Of a stretch of DNA of 64,000 nucleotides, positions 1-9,655 are shown one piece after another (position 1 is the first letter of the stretch; the number at the start of each line of letters is the position of its first letter). The translations under genes were made by a program, and so were the position numbers. Source of the DNA: Patagioenas fasciata (Eukaryota > Chordata > Aves > Columbiformes > Columbidae); NCBI RefSeq assembly GCF_037038585.1, contig NC_092526.1, positions 40,125,501 through 40,189,500 of the forward strand, given 5' to 3'. The notes under the pieces were generated by a model, which had not been told where the DNA came from, made no database searches, and was given only the letters and a program-made list of their open reading frames with translations.

Positions 1-1124
1 ATGACCTCAGAAAAGTTAATGAAGTAACGGAAAACACTGGAACGCTGCAGCCTGGATTGCCATCCCCTAACATGACTCCACAGGAGTGGGATGTGTTAGT
101 AATAGACCTGAAAGATTGTTTCTTTACAATTCCGTTACATGGGGATGATTATGAAAAATTTGCTTTCTCAGTTCCATCAATCACTAAGCAAGAACCTGTG
201 AAAAGATATAATTGGGTTGTTTTACCCCAGGGCATGAAAAATTGACCTACAATGTGTCAGTCATATGTTGCTTGGGCGTTGGCGCCTCTACGTGACAAAC
301 ACAGAGAGTAGATCATATATCATTACATGGATGATATTTTGATGGCTGGAAAATCGATACAAATTGCATTGATAGTTGCAGAACTAGAAAAAGAGTTAGG
401 GACCAGAGGTTTTAACATTGGACCAGAAAGAATTCAACAAACACAGCCTTGGAAATAGTTCGGCTGGGAAATTACTAAGGCTACGGCTCATCCGCAAAAA
501 TTGACTATCAGGACTGACATTCAGACCCTAAATGATGTTCAAAAAATGATGGGTGATTTGAATTGGATTCGTACCTGTGGTGGTATTACACATGATGATT
601 TTCTGCCAATTGCTAAATTATTGCAGGGAGGAGGTAGGGTCGATGCTCCACGCTCAGCAAATGCTGAAGTACGGCAAGCATTAGTGAACATTATGCAAAA
701 AATTTCTGATCATTATACATACAGATGGGATCCAGAACAAGAAATAGGATTGATGATTATTAATAACTCTGCACATCCTGTTGCTTTGATCATGCAGTGG
801 GCAAGAGAATCTGACTCACTCAGAATTTTGGAGTGGCTGTTTCTCTCAATCCAACCCGAACAATCAGTAGTTGCCAGAATAGAAACATTCGCACAATCGA
901 TAATGAAAGGTTGGTGCCACACAGAGGAAATAAGCAGAAAAGAACCAGATTATGTAGTTATACCTTTGTCAGCTGAATATTTGCAATGGGCATTACAGAA
1001 TTCTATAGCTCTACAGTCTGCAATGTTAGATTGCTCAGGACCAATTAGAGTGCATGGCCCTCCACATAAGCTTATGGGGTGGTTACCGACATTTGAAATA
1101 GAACAGATGCCTCTTCTGTGCTAA
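1..1124 (+). mobile_element. Class II (ERVK/betaretrovirus-like) endogenous retrovirus pol fossil
   Basis: This is a fossil piece of a retroviral pol gene covering the reverse transcriptase palm and thumb and part of the connection region. Visible family motifs are LPQGMKN, the YMDD catalytic box within YHYMDDIL, and a class II-type thumb reading GDLNWIRT. Gag, protease, integrase and envelope are not seen, and no LTR is seen directly beside it. It enters from beyond the left edge of the window. It is broken, with about three interruptions, and cannot make a full product. The moderate decay suggests an old but not ancient insertion. The class II assignment rests on the thumb and connection sequence; an alpharetrovirus-related element is the alternative. 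Confidence 0.85.
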
Positions 1125-1294
1125 CTGATCTAGAGGGTTCAGTTCAACTCTTAAAACTACAAGCAGTACTTCAAGTCTTTAAAATGTGAAACAACCAACC
1201 TGTAAATGTAGTATACGATTCACTGTTGTAGGGGTTGTGTTGCAGTTAGAAAGAGCAGTTTTGAAGAATGTTGACACTTTACTACAGTAACAAC
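1125..1294. other. Short unassigned spacer
   Basis: AT-rich sequence between the pol fossil and the minisatellite. No gene, RNA or repeat end is recognisable. Confidence 0.5.
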
Positions 1295-1481
1295 CTGGAA
1301 ACACAGGAACAACCTGGAAACACAGGAACAACCTGGAAACACAGGCACGAGCTGGAAACACAGGAACAACCTAGAAACACAGGAACAAGCTGGAAACACA
1401 GGCACAAGTTGGAAACACAGGAAGAACCTGGAAACACAGGAACAACCTGGAAACACAGGCTTCTGCTGGAAATACAAGCCG
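1295..1481. repeat. 19-bp tandem minisatellite, about 9.8 copies
   Basis: The unit is close to CTGGAAACACAGGAACAAC and repeats head to tail with starts at 1295, 1314, 1333, 1352, 1371, 1390, 1409, 1428, 1447 and a partial unit at 1466. Copies differ by one to four bases, mostly in the last six positions. Because 19 is not a multiple of 3, the array reads as the same 19-residue peptide repeat in all three frames, so long open frames on both strands are a by-product and not genes. Confidence 0.95.
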
Positions 1482-2490
1482 CAGAAGCCCGAGACATGAG
1501 CGTGGAGAACTGCCTGGAGCAGAAGGAGGGTGCTCGGTGCCCACAGGCTTCTGCTGGTGGCCACAGGGCAGGGGTGGCCATCGGACAGGGCAGCACTCAC
1601 AGACCAAGGCAAGAGCAAAGTCTGGGTCCAAGCTCAAGACATTTGAGAACATCCGCTGCCTCAGGCACCTCTGGGGTAGAGACATTTTACCTGAGGTTGA
1701 AGTGCCTCTGGCTTCCATGCTTCAGTTTTAAACTCCAGAGCTTAATAGGAAATATTTAAACATGTTTATATATAATATATATTTAAGACCTGGAGGAATT
1801 CAGGTGATCAGGGAAAAAGAAGAATTACAAATTGGAAAAGGATTCCTGAAGGTTGCCTTTGCAAAGAAAGGGCAAAGGCTGCTCAGCCTGGATGAAGGAG
1901 GAAACTGTTCAGAGCCCAGACCAACACATCCAGATGCTGAAGGCTGTTTCTCTTCCCTGAAGTAGCTGAGCTGCATGGAAAAGCCTGTTCCAAACAGCCA
2001 AGGAAAGAAGGGCACAAGGACTCTGTCCTGGGCAAAGCAGCTCTGCTCCACTCCCCGCCACTGTCCTGGCGCTCAGCCCAGGCTGCTCTGCTCAGCTGCG
2101 TGTTTGCTCTGATGTGAAGAAGAAATTCCAATTGTAACCGCTCGGCGGTGGTAATTTGTGACCAGGGAAGCTCTGCTTCTCTACCTTTTTGCAGCAGCAA
2201 CTGAAGCTCCTCAGCTCTCCTCATGGAGAATGAGAAGGGGTCAAGCAGGCTGGCAGCAGGAATGGCAGAGCCAGAAGGGCTCCATGTCAGGGAGGGAGGT
2301 TTCCCTGGCTGGCAAAGTGAGAAGCTCAGCAGTTCTCCTTGTCCTGTAGCTGCGCTGCAATGTGGGGGAGCTAATGACACCTTTGGCTGGCAGAGCTGGC
2401 ACTGGAGCATGGACTCTACTCCGGGCCGAGGCGCCCCATGCTGCTGCCCAGCAGATCAGCGCTGGTGCTGTCTCTGAAGAGCAGCCACGA
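1482..2490. other. Intergenic stretch without a recognisable gene
   Basis: Overlapping short open frames on both strands show no domain and no splice-consistent structure. I see no tRNA, known repeat or clear promoter here. Confidence 0.5.
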
Positions 2491-2494
2491 GCAG

Positions 2495-2840
2495 GTTAAA
2501 GCTTCTTGTGGGTAAGAATCAGAGACCAAGTCAACAAAGGAAACCATGTGGATGGTGTCTGTGACAGGCTGCCTGGTCAGGGTGAGACTAGTGATGAAGC
2601 CTCTTACTTAGCTGCAGGAGGCATTGTGCTTGCGGGCTCTTGTCCTGCTGAGGGACTTCAACCACCTGCCACCTGCTGGAAAAGTAGCATGGCGAGCTGT
2701 CGGCAATCCAGGAGCATCCTGGAGTGCATGGAGGATAAGTTCTTAAGTCAGGGAATAGCCCAGGGAGATGAAAGATTGGACGTGAGCCAGCAATATGCAC
2801 TTGCAGCCCAGAAGGCCCATTGTATCTTGGGCTGCACCTT
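2495..2840 (+). mobile_element. CR1 LINE ORF2 fragment, internally deleted
   Basis: The + strand translation begins with a CR1 endonuclease segment (WVRIRDQ, then a degenerate GVCYRPP-type motif, CWKSSMASCRQSR and LECMEDKFLSQ). Near 2755 it jumps to the later RT/C-terminal segment of ORF2 (DERLDVSQQYALAAQKA). The middle of ORF2, including the RT core, is missing, so this copy was rearranged as well as truncated. No 3' tail repeat is present. Confidence 0.85.
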
Positions 2841-2919
2841 GGGCTATGAGGTCACAGAGCTGTGCTGTGTCACGTCATGATGTGCAGCGCTGTGCCGTGG
2901 CACCGTTCCGCCAGTGCTG

Positions 2920-2926
2920 GCAGCGG

Positions 2927-2969
<43 letters not shown>

Positions 2970-3068
2970 GCCGGTAGCAGCAGTGGTGGCATTGCCAGCA
3001 GCAGCAGCAGCGGCTGTGCCAGCAGCAGTGGTGGTGACAGTGCCCGCAGCAGTGGTGGTGGAAGTGGC
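2920..3068 (+). repeat. CAG/GTG trinucleotide-rich tract
   Basis: A run of about 13 CAG units (roughly 2929-2967) continues into imperfect CAG, GTG and GCA triplets up to about 3068, only 40 bases before the ATG at 3111. It gives poly-Ser, poly-Ala and poly-Gln open frames depending on frame. A TGA at 3069-3071 lies in frame with the downstream ATG, so the tract is not translated in that gene's frame. It may lie in the 5' UTR or proximal promoter. Confidence 0.85.
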
Positions 3069-3110
3069 TGAAACCTTGGTGGCAGCACCAGCAGCGGAAG
3101 CAGCAGTGCC

Positions 3111-6100
3111 ATGGGAGCCGTAGCCCCCACTCTCCTGTTTTTCCTCCTCCTGGTGGCCCTGCAAGTCCAGGACATCGGGGCTGCCCCGTGGCGAGGACGG
3201 GGATTAGGTAGGGGCAGCAAGGGCCAGCACCCAGCCCTGGCTGCACCTGGGGGTGACAGTGGGGCTGGGCTGTGGAGGGGCAGGGCTGGGAGAACATGGG
3301 GCTGGGCTGGGCCAGATGAGCCGCAGCAGCTCCATGGGCAGTGGGAGGCAGAGGCCCCGCAGAGAGGTCCAGGGGACTGTAGCTGCTGTGGGGGCATTTT
3401 CCAGCTGAAAGGTGGGGCTGGGAGTAATGCTGCCAGGAGAGAAACTGTCCCTAGAGCTGTCCCTGTGCCACCCTGCCCTGGGGCAGCTTCTCCCAGCCCG
3501 CATGTTGGGGCCAGAGTGGCACCGCAGGGCCAGCAAGAGCCTGTGGGAGAACTTCATCCCCGGGCTGGTCACAGCCGTGCTTGGGGCTGTGGCTCTGACG
3601 CTTCCCAGCTGGATCCTGCCTTTCAGCCCCGGGATGTCTGTCCTTGGGAGATGTCTGCTTGGGAAAACAGGAGCACTCCTGTTCTTGCCCTGCAGTGCTC
3701 TCCTTGGAGAACCCAGGTCCTCATGGGGCACACAGCCTGGGGAACAGAGGGGGCAGCACTGGTGCAGCCTCTCACTGCCCAGCGGGTTCTTCTCCATGAG
3801 AAGGGTATGATTGTTTTTTTTCCTTCACTGCTTTTGTGGAGGCCTCTTCTGTGCACAGTAGAAATCTCCCAGCAGGAAAACCCTGAGGGGTCATGTGTTT
3901 GTCCTTGAGGGATGTTGCACATGGCCTGGAAACAGTATTTTGAGAGCTGCCAGGTGCCAGCAAACTTGTCACCCCAGCTCCTCTGCAGTTTTGGGAGTCT
4001 CCACCCACATCTGGGTGCCATGTCATTACCTGACCCCCCCCTCCAGTCACTGCAGGTCACTGAGAAAGAAGTAGATGACAAGATCTAATGGAAATGTGCT
4101 TGATTACAGCTGCGCCTGTGGCTGATGGCCACCCGACTTCCCAGCCGGATCTTGTCTGGGAGCCTCAGGACAATGCCCCAGGTCTGTCGCTTGAATGAGA
4201 GAGCATTCAGGTTTTACTATTCTGTTCATATGAAATTTAACTTAATATTTTCTTGGCCTGCGCTCAGACGTGCGGAAGAGCAGAGAGGGAATGGGTGAAG
4301 CCCAGTGATGTGCCCTGGGGCACTCTGCCTAGCAAAGCTCTTTCCCAGCCTCCCTGACCCTGCGCTGTTTCCAGTGCTGGCTGCAAAGCCAGTGGGCTTG
4401 TTGGGCTTGAGTTGAGACCTGGTGTGGGCTCCAGGGAGTCCTTTCTCCCAGCAGCTCTGTGCCCAGTTTGCTTTAGACGAGTGTGGTCCAGGCACCCAGT
4501 AACCTCACAGCGCTCCAGAGTGGAAGGGGACAGCAACGCCATGGAGCAATCCCGTGGTTGAACTGCATTCACTGCTGTTCAGATCTAAAGAAGTGCATTG
4601 AAATATTTAATGGGAGCTTCTCTGTTCTGTCTGTTTGCAGACATGGCTGGACGTTATGTGTATCCAGCTCCCAGGCTGGGTTCCAGGGTTGAAACTTGGG
4701 GCCATCGCATGTGTATGTCGTGGCTTTTTACCTCCTTTGAGAGCTGCCAGCTCAAACCCCAAAGAGGGGTGAGACATCTCTTGCCACTGTGAGAATACGG
4801 ACCTGCATTGTGTCGTGTCCTTATGTGATCCCCTGATACATTCTGCTATTCAGTTACGGTGGTGTGTATTGATACCAAAAAGTCATCAAAAAGACTCTTT
4901 AGTGCTGTTTTGAAAGTGTTAAAAAGCAACACTTTCATTACAGCATGCCGGACACTCAAACGATTGCTCCTTTAATTAAGCGTGTATTTGATTCGCACTT
5001 GGTATTTATTACAAATACCTGTTGCATATTCATTTGTTTCTACCGCTTAGTTAATGCGTTAAACATAAGTTATTTCCATAACCCGCCCTCTGCCGGAATT
5101 CCATCTTTGGTATTCCAGAGTCTGCACCACGGGTCTCTAGTGGTCTCCGGTGTCTTCACAGCTGGTGCCCACCCATGGTGTTGGTTTCTTGACCTGATTT
5201 CTTGAGCATGCACATTGTCATTTTGTGCTGCTACTCAGCGAAAGTCATGTAGCTCTTTCTCCATTGAGTGGAACATTCCACTTTACCGACTTGCAAGCCA
5301 AGGACATCCCGCTTTGCCTCGTGCCCAGTCTCTATAGAGCTATTGTTTCTCTATTAGGTTGTGCCTGGTCTTGCTACATTATGCCTTCGGGTTTCTAAAA
5401 GATTTTTGTTCCTCTTATCAGTATCACAATGTATGATGCAAACTCGTGGTGGGTGTTCAGTTGCAGGTGTGGGTACAGGGAGGCCTTTTCCAGCTCCTCA
5501 GCTGGATCCTGCGCCACAGCTCGCCTGGCATCGCAGGGGTGAGCAGTCTGCTTTGACAGGCTAAGCTCTCATTTTCAGGGCTTTATTTGTGAGGAATTTA
5601 CCTTTACACTTTCTGTTAAGGTCCCCAAAGAGCAAAGTATAAGGCAGAAATAGGAAAATCTTCCCGGCGGTCATCAGAAGCTCTAGCAGAAATCCTGAAG
5701 GAATTGGACAAAGCGGAACATGGTGGGTATATATCGCTCTTAACCAGAAGATTTGGGAAGCTGAGCTTAGGTGCACGCATGGACAAGCTGTAGCCCACAC
5801 AGCAGGAAGGGATCGATCAGAGCAGACTTTTCCTGGGCTGCAGGCCCGGCCTGGCCAGGAGCAGAGCCGCCCCAGCTCCCCGGCCTGGTCCAGCCCCGCT
5901 GTTCTTCTTGATGTCTGAGGACTCTCAGTGACATCCTGGGGACAGGAACAGGACAGGCTGGACACCCAGATTGAGGCCAGACACCAGACTTAAAGGCAGC
6001 TAAGAACGAAGGGCTCTGAATTCAGACCCAGGTAGTTCAGCTGTCCGTTTCTAGTTGTGTCTCAGATAACCTGATGGTAGTCATTTACCATCACCTTGCA

Positions 6101-8290
6101 GTTTGCCAAAAACTCACTGGGTGGAATATGAACAAGATCACATGCAATCTCCTAGTCCCTCAGCAGATCAGGATTTGCTGTCTACTCGTAAACTGGAAAG
6201 TGTCAAGCACTTAAATTTTTCTCCATGAATAACACGTTGTTTGGACTACTGACTGGAGGCACCCTCAAATGTCCAGGCTTTGTTTCTAAGTGTTATTAAT
6301 GTATTCTGAGAAGTATTGCCATCTGAAAATATTATGTTTCTGATGAGAAATGGTTGCTTCTAATTAAACCAACCCAATTCCTTTCTAAAGAGCTGGACCA
6401 TGAGACTGTGGAGAAGGAGGCATTTCAGAAAGGAGGCGGCCATGCAGTGCCAGTCTCTGATGAAAAACCGCGGGCAATTCAATCACCAGGCACACGAGGT
6501 AATTGCTGTCCTTCAGTCACCCAGTGTCATAAGCCAACGTAACTGTGACAATTTGAGAATGAGCCCATCTGAACCACGCTCAGCAGATGATGGGGAACAC
6601 AACTCTTAATCAAAGGTACCTCCCGCAATCCCTGCATCCCAGAGCTTGCCATGAGTCCCCCCAGGCACAATAGAGGGGGATCCACAGCTGAGGTCCAAAA
6701 GGATGTGCCAAGAGATTGAGTATGGGTTAGAGGGAACCTGCACCATCCTCCCACATCCTCTGTGCCTGAGCCATGCTGAGGCTTTACCTTTCTTTGATTC
6801 TTGGCAGTGCTGTCCAGCCCCAGGGAAGCCTGAAACAATGAGATATATGATTTTTTTCAAAAGATTCCAGGCACTGAGCACCCTTGCAGGGAGCCGTAAG
6901 TGGGAGACAAGTCCTGAAGGCTGGGGGCATGCAAGTGGTGCAAAGCTGGAGCAAAGGCAAAGAGGGAGAGCGAGGTTCAGGTGCCCACTAAGAGGGCCCA
7001 ACTCTGTCCTCCTGGGCTGTGGGTCCCCTGGGGAGGGAGAGCTGGGGGTGGCATTCCCTGACACAGGGATGTTTTTTGTCTGTCTCGCTCAAAGGTTCAG
7101 CTGGTCAAACAGCTGCGCTCCCCCACCTGCTCTCCCTCTGCCTTGCGAGTCCTGTCCAGTGGGACAGCTTGTCCCAAAGGGTCAGAGGAGCCTCTGTGCA
7201 ACAGCACTAGTGAGCCTTGGAAAGGGAAGGTGGGCGAGCCCAAAAGAAATCGTGTGCAAATGGGAAGGATCACCAAGAATGGGGAACAAAGCCCGCACTC
7301 TGGGAAAACTGGATTATGGCCATCCCAGAGTGTAAGCAAAGCTGAGAGGAGAAAGAGAGACTCCAGAGTGCATCAGTTTGCATCAGCTTTGGGAGTTTCA
7401 TTTGCTTCTTCTGAAACCAAGGAACCATTGCAGCCCCGGTATGTTCACTGGTTCAAAGATGCTGACAAAGTGAGAAAGCACATTTCCTGGCAATGTCAGA
7501 CTCCTGTGAGATTACCTGTAGCGTACGGGCACACTAACATATGGAATTGTTCATCCAGGTCGGGATAGCAACAGAAAAATTGTGGAACGTTATGTTTCCC
7601 CGACGTACTGTGGAGAAGGCTTCCTGGTGATCTTCCTCTGTGTGCTGTTTGGGGTGATAGTGTCTTGTGTGTTCTGGTTCTGGATCAGGAGCAGGAGACG
7701 AAAGTGAGTTGTTGGGGTTGGTGTTGCCCAACTTCTATATGAGATGGCTACTGTTAGCCATGAAGCATTTAGAGGTAGGGTATTCTGAAGTGCCAAGTCA
7801 GTTACTGGCCAAACTCCACTGAGAGTTCCGCTGAAAGATGTTTTAACTGGCCTCTCAGTTCCTGGGCACTCTTTTCTGAAACCCGTTCTTACTGTTGCAA
7901 GCGTTAGTTACAAGTGACTCTGCCTCAACAAGAGCAGCCCCACAGCCAGATGTAGGCAGAGCAAGGTCAGGAGCAAAAGCCAAGGATGGCATTGCCATGG
8001 CAAGTGAGAAGCGCAATAGAGACACCTGCTTACCAGACAACCCACCAGCAGAAATTGCCCTGTTGGGTGCTGCTGTAAATACAGATGTTCACCTCAGCCG
8101 AGGTGTCCCAGCAGCTCCAGCCGCAGCTCCCCCGTGCAGTGGGTGCCTGCACCCCACAGTGCCCAGCGCCGCCCCGCAGCCTCGCACCCGCCAGCGCCGC
8201 GGCTACAGCGGGGCCTCAGCAGCCTCTTCTCTCCGCAGACGCCGCAACCAGGAGCCATCGCCTGTGTCTGGAAAACTGGAGGAGCAATAA
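3111..8290 (+). CDS. Unrecognised multi-exon gene for a small type I membrane protein
   Basis: I do not recognise the family. Six exons splice in consistent frame: 3111-3207, 4110-4181, 5621-5722, 6391-6498, 7559-7703 and 8239-8290. The first four each end in phase 1, the TM exon runs from phase 1 to phase 2, and all introns are GT-AG. The product is about 190 residues. It has a strong signal peptide (MGAVAPTLLFFLLLVALQ, with a likely cut after DIGAA), then a hydrophilic ectodomain encoded by exons 2-4 that contains a charged helix-like part (ALAEILKELDKAEH). A lone Cys (SPTYCGEG) precedes one membrane helix (FLVIFLCVLFGVIVSCVFWF). A basic stop-transfer stretch (RSRRRKRR) and a short tail ending GKLEEQ follow. 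The start is fixed by an in-frame TGA at 3069-3071. A further exon could lie between 6498 and 7559, since acceptor-like and donor-like signals occur near 7098 and 7441. No Ig or other known fold is visible. Confidence 0.6.
4840..5440 (+). mobile_element. Probable ERV LTR fossil inside intron 2 of the 3111-8290 gene
   Basis: The segment from about 5110 to 5430 is repeated, in the same orientation and with roughly 80-85% identity by eye, at 26180-26416. Shared landmarks include ATTCCAGAGTCT, TGACCTGATTTCT, GGAGCATGCACATTGTCATT and GTGGAACATTCCACTTTACC. The AT-rich upstream part with GCATATTCATTTGTTTCTACC resembles bird retroviral LTR U3 sequence. No internal viral genes adjoin it. It is an old, degraded copy; the LTR call is from general resemblance only. 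Confidence 0.4.
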
Positions 8291-8291
8291 A
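8286..8291 (+). promoter_or_regulatory. AATAAA poly(A) signal overlapping the stop codon
   Basis: The last codons read GAG GAG CAA TAA followed by ATA, so the TAA stop (8288-8290) lies inside an AATAAA hexamer. If used, the transcript would have almost no 3' UTR. No other strong signal is apparent in the next few hundred bases. Confidence 0.45.
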
Positions 8292-8682
8292 TATAGATCA
8301 GCAACACAACTGTCTGAGTTGTAATGGCAGCAGACCCAGGAATTCACCGATTCTGGGCCAAACTTCATATCGGGGCACGCAGGGAGGTGGGCACCTGTGG
8401 TGCCAGCAGCCAGGGAGCTGGGCATGGGACCCGCTGACGAGCTGGGGGAGCCCAGCTTCCCTGCCAGGACCGGCCTGCCAAATTCTGAGCCACAGAGGAA
8501 CAGACGGGGCTCATTAACAGGTCATCACCCCCAGCTCTGCCCCCTGTGCCAGCTTGCTCTGTGGTGCACAGGACGGGGGGCATGTGTACGGCAATACCAG
8601 CCCCAACCCCTCTGCTGTCCACACACCATAAGGCAAAGCTGTGGATGAAGCACAGAGTGGCACAACGCTGGTATCAGACATC

Positions 8683-8830
8683 TGTTCTGGTTGTGGCTGG
8701 GATGCAGTTAATTTTCTGCCCAGCAGCCCATGTGGTGCCGAGTGTTGGATTTGCGACCAAACGTGTCGCAGCTGTGAAAGCTGTTTGTGTTCGACTGCTG
8801 TGGGCAGGAGACGGACCCAGCGTGCGGTGC
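8683..8830 (+). mobile_element. ERVL-type LTR fragment (5' part)
   Basis: Begins TGTTCTGGTTGTGGCTGGGA and continues with the AGTTAATTTTCTGCCCAGC segment typical of the start of bird ERVL-related LTRs. Only the 5' part is recognisable. Fossil, no coding content. Confidence 0.5.
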
Positions 8831-8929
8831 CTGGGGCCGGGTGCTGAGCTGGGCTGTCCCTCGGGCACTGACAGCTGGAAGGCTCGTGGGAAAGGAACGT
8901 ATTTTAAGAAGCATGTAAGGAATGTTTAA

Positions 8930-9370
8930 CGAAGATCCGTTGTTTTCACATAACTGAGGACCTGGCACCTGACCCCAGCAGGGGGGAAGGATCGAGAGAC
9001 ATCGGACTGTGAAACCTTAATGTAAAACAGAGTCTCTTGCCAGAATGTGTACTGACACCTGTATACAAACCGATACCTGCATTGACAAGTTAATTTAGGG
9101 GGAACTGTAGCCAAAGTACCAGGAATCCATATCTTAAATAGACTGATAAGGGGAAGGGTATTGTGTGCGTCGGGATAGTCTGTAAAACCTGCACTACCAG
9201 CCAGTGGGGAACGGGATTTTGGGGGTACAAGCAGGGGCTTTTTGCCCTGTTATGTGTGCCGACCTTTAGGTAGAACACCCGCTCTTGCAAAATCGTTATT
9301 AAAATGTGCTTTGCCCAGAGATCCTGCCTGGGCCTATTATATTTGCAAAATAATTGTTTGCTACAAGCAG
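8930..9370 (+). other. Unassigned AT-rich stretch, possibly LTR-derived
   Basis: No gene is visible. The end, with AAAATCGTTATTAAAATGTG, a run through GCCTGGGCC and ATAATTGTTTGCTACA, resembles the R/U5 part of a retroviral LTR, but I cannot place both ends or find a second copy in the window. Confidence 0.25.
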
Positions 9371-9655
9371 AAACACAACCTCAGCATCTGCTCCAAACTG
9401 AGAGTCAGTGGGGACCAGGAGGATCCGTCTGAATCCAAGTAGCAAGACAGAGGCACCAATGAGAGGCGCCCCTTCAGCTCTACAAGGATTTAAGAAAACG
9501 ACTTGCAGAGGCGCTGCAAGGCTGCTCCAGCCCCGGAGTGACAGCTGGGCCGCTCTGGTCACAGTATCACAGTATCACAGTATCACAGTATGTTTGGGAT
9601 TGGAAGGGACCTCAAAAGATCATCTAGTCCAATCCCCCTGCTGGAGCAGGAACGC

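Noticed and set aside
1220-1759. Long overlapping open frames on both strands (up to 163 codons)
   Set aside because: They are translations of the 19-bp minisatellite and its flanks; repetition without stops explains them.
2844-3164. Ser-, Ala- and Leu-rich open frames on both strands
   Set aside because: Produced by the CAG/GTG tract; no start context, domain or splice pattern supports them.
3111-3908. A 265-codon single-exon gene from the ATG at 3111
   Set aside because: Only the first 32 codons look protein-like; a good GT donor at 3208 and later in-frame exons argue for splicing, and the rest of the frame is low-complexity intron.
7099-7440. Extra exon of the unknown membrane-protein gene
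   Set aside because: A good acceptor near 7098 and a good donor at 7441 exist, but no pairing gives an open phase-1 to phase-1 exon that I can defend.
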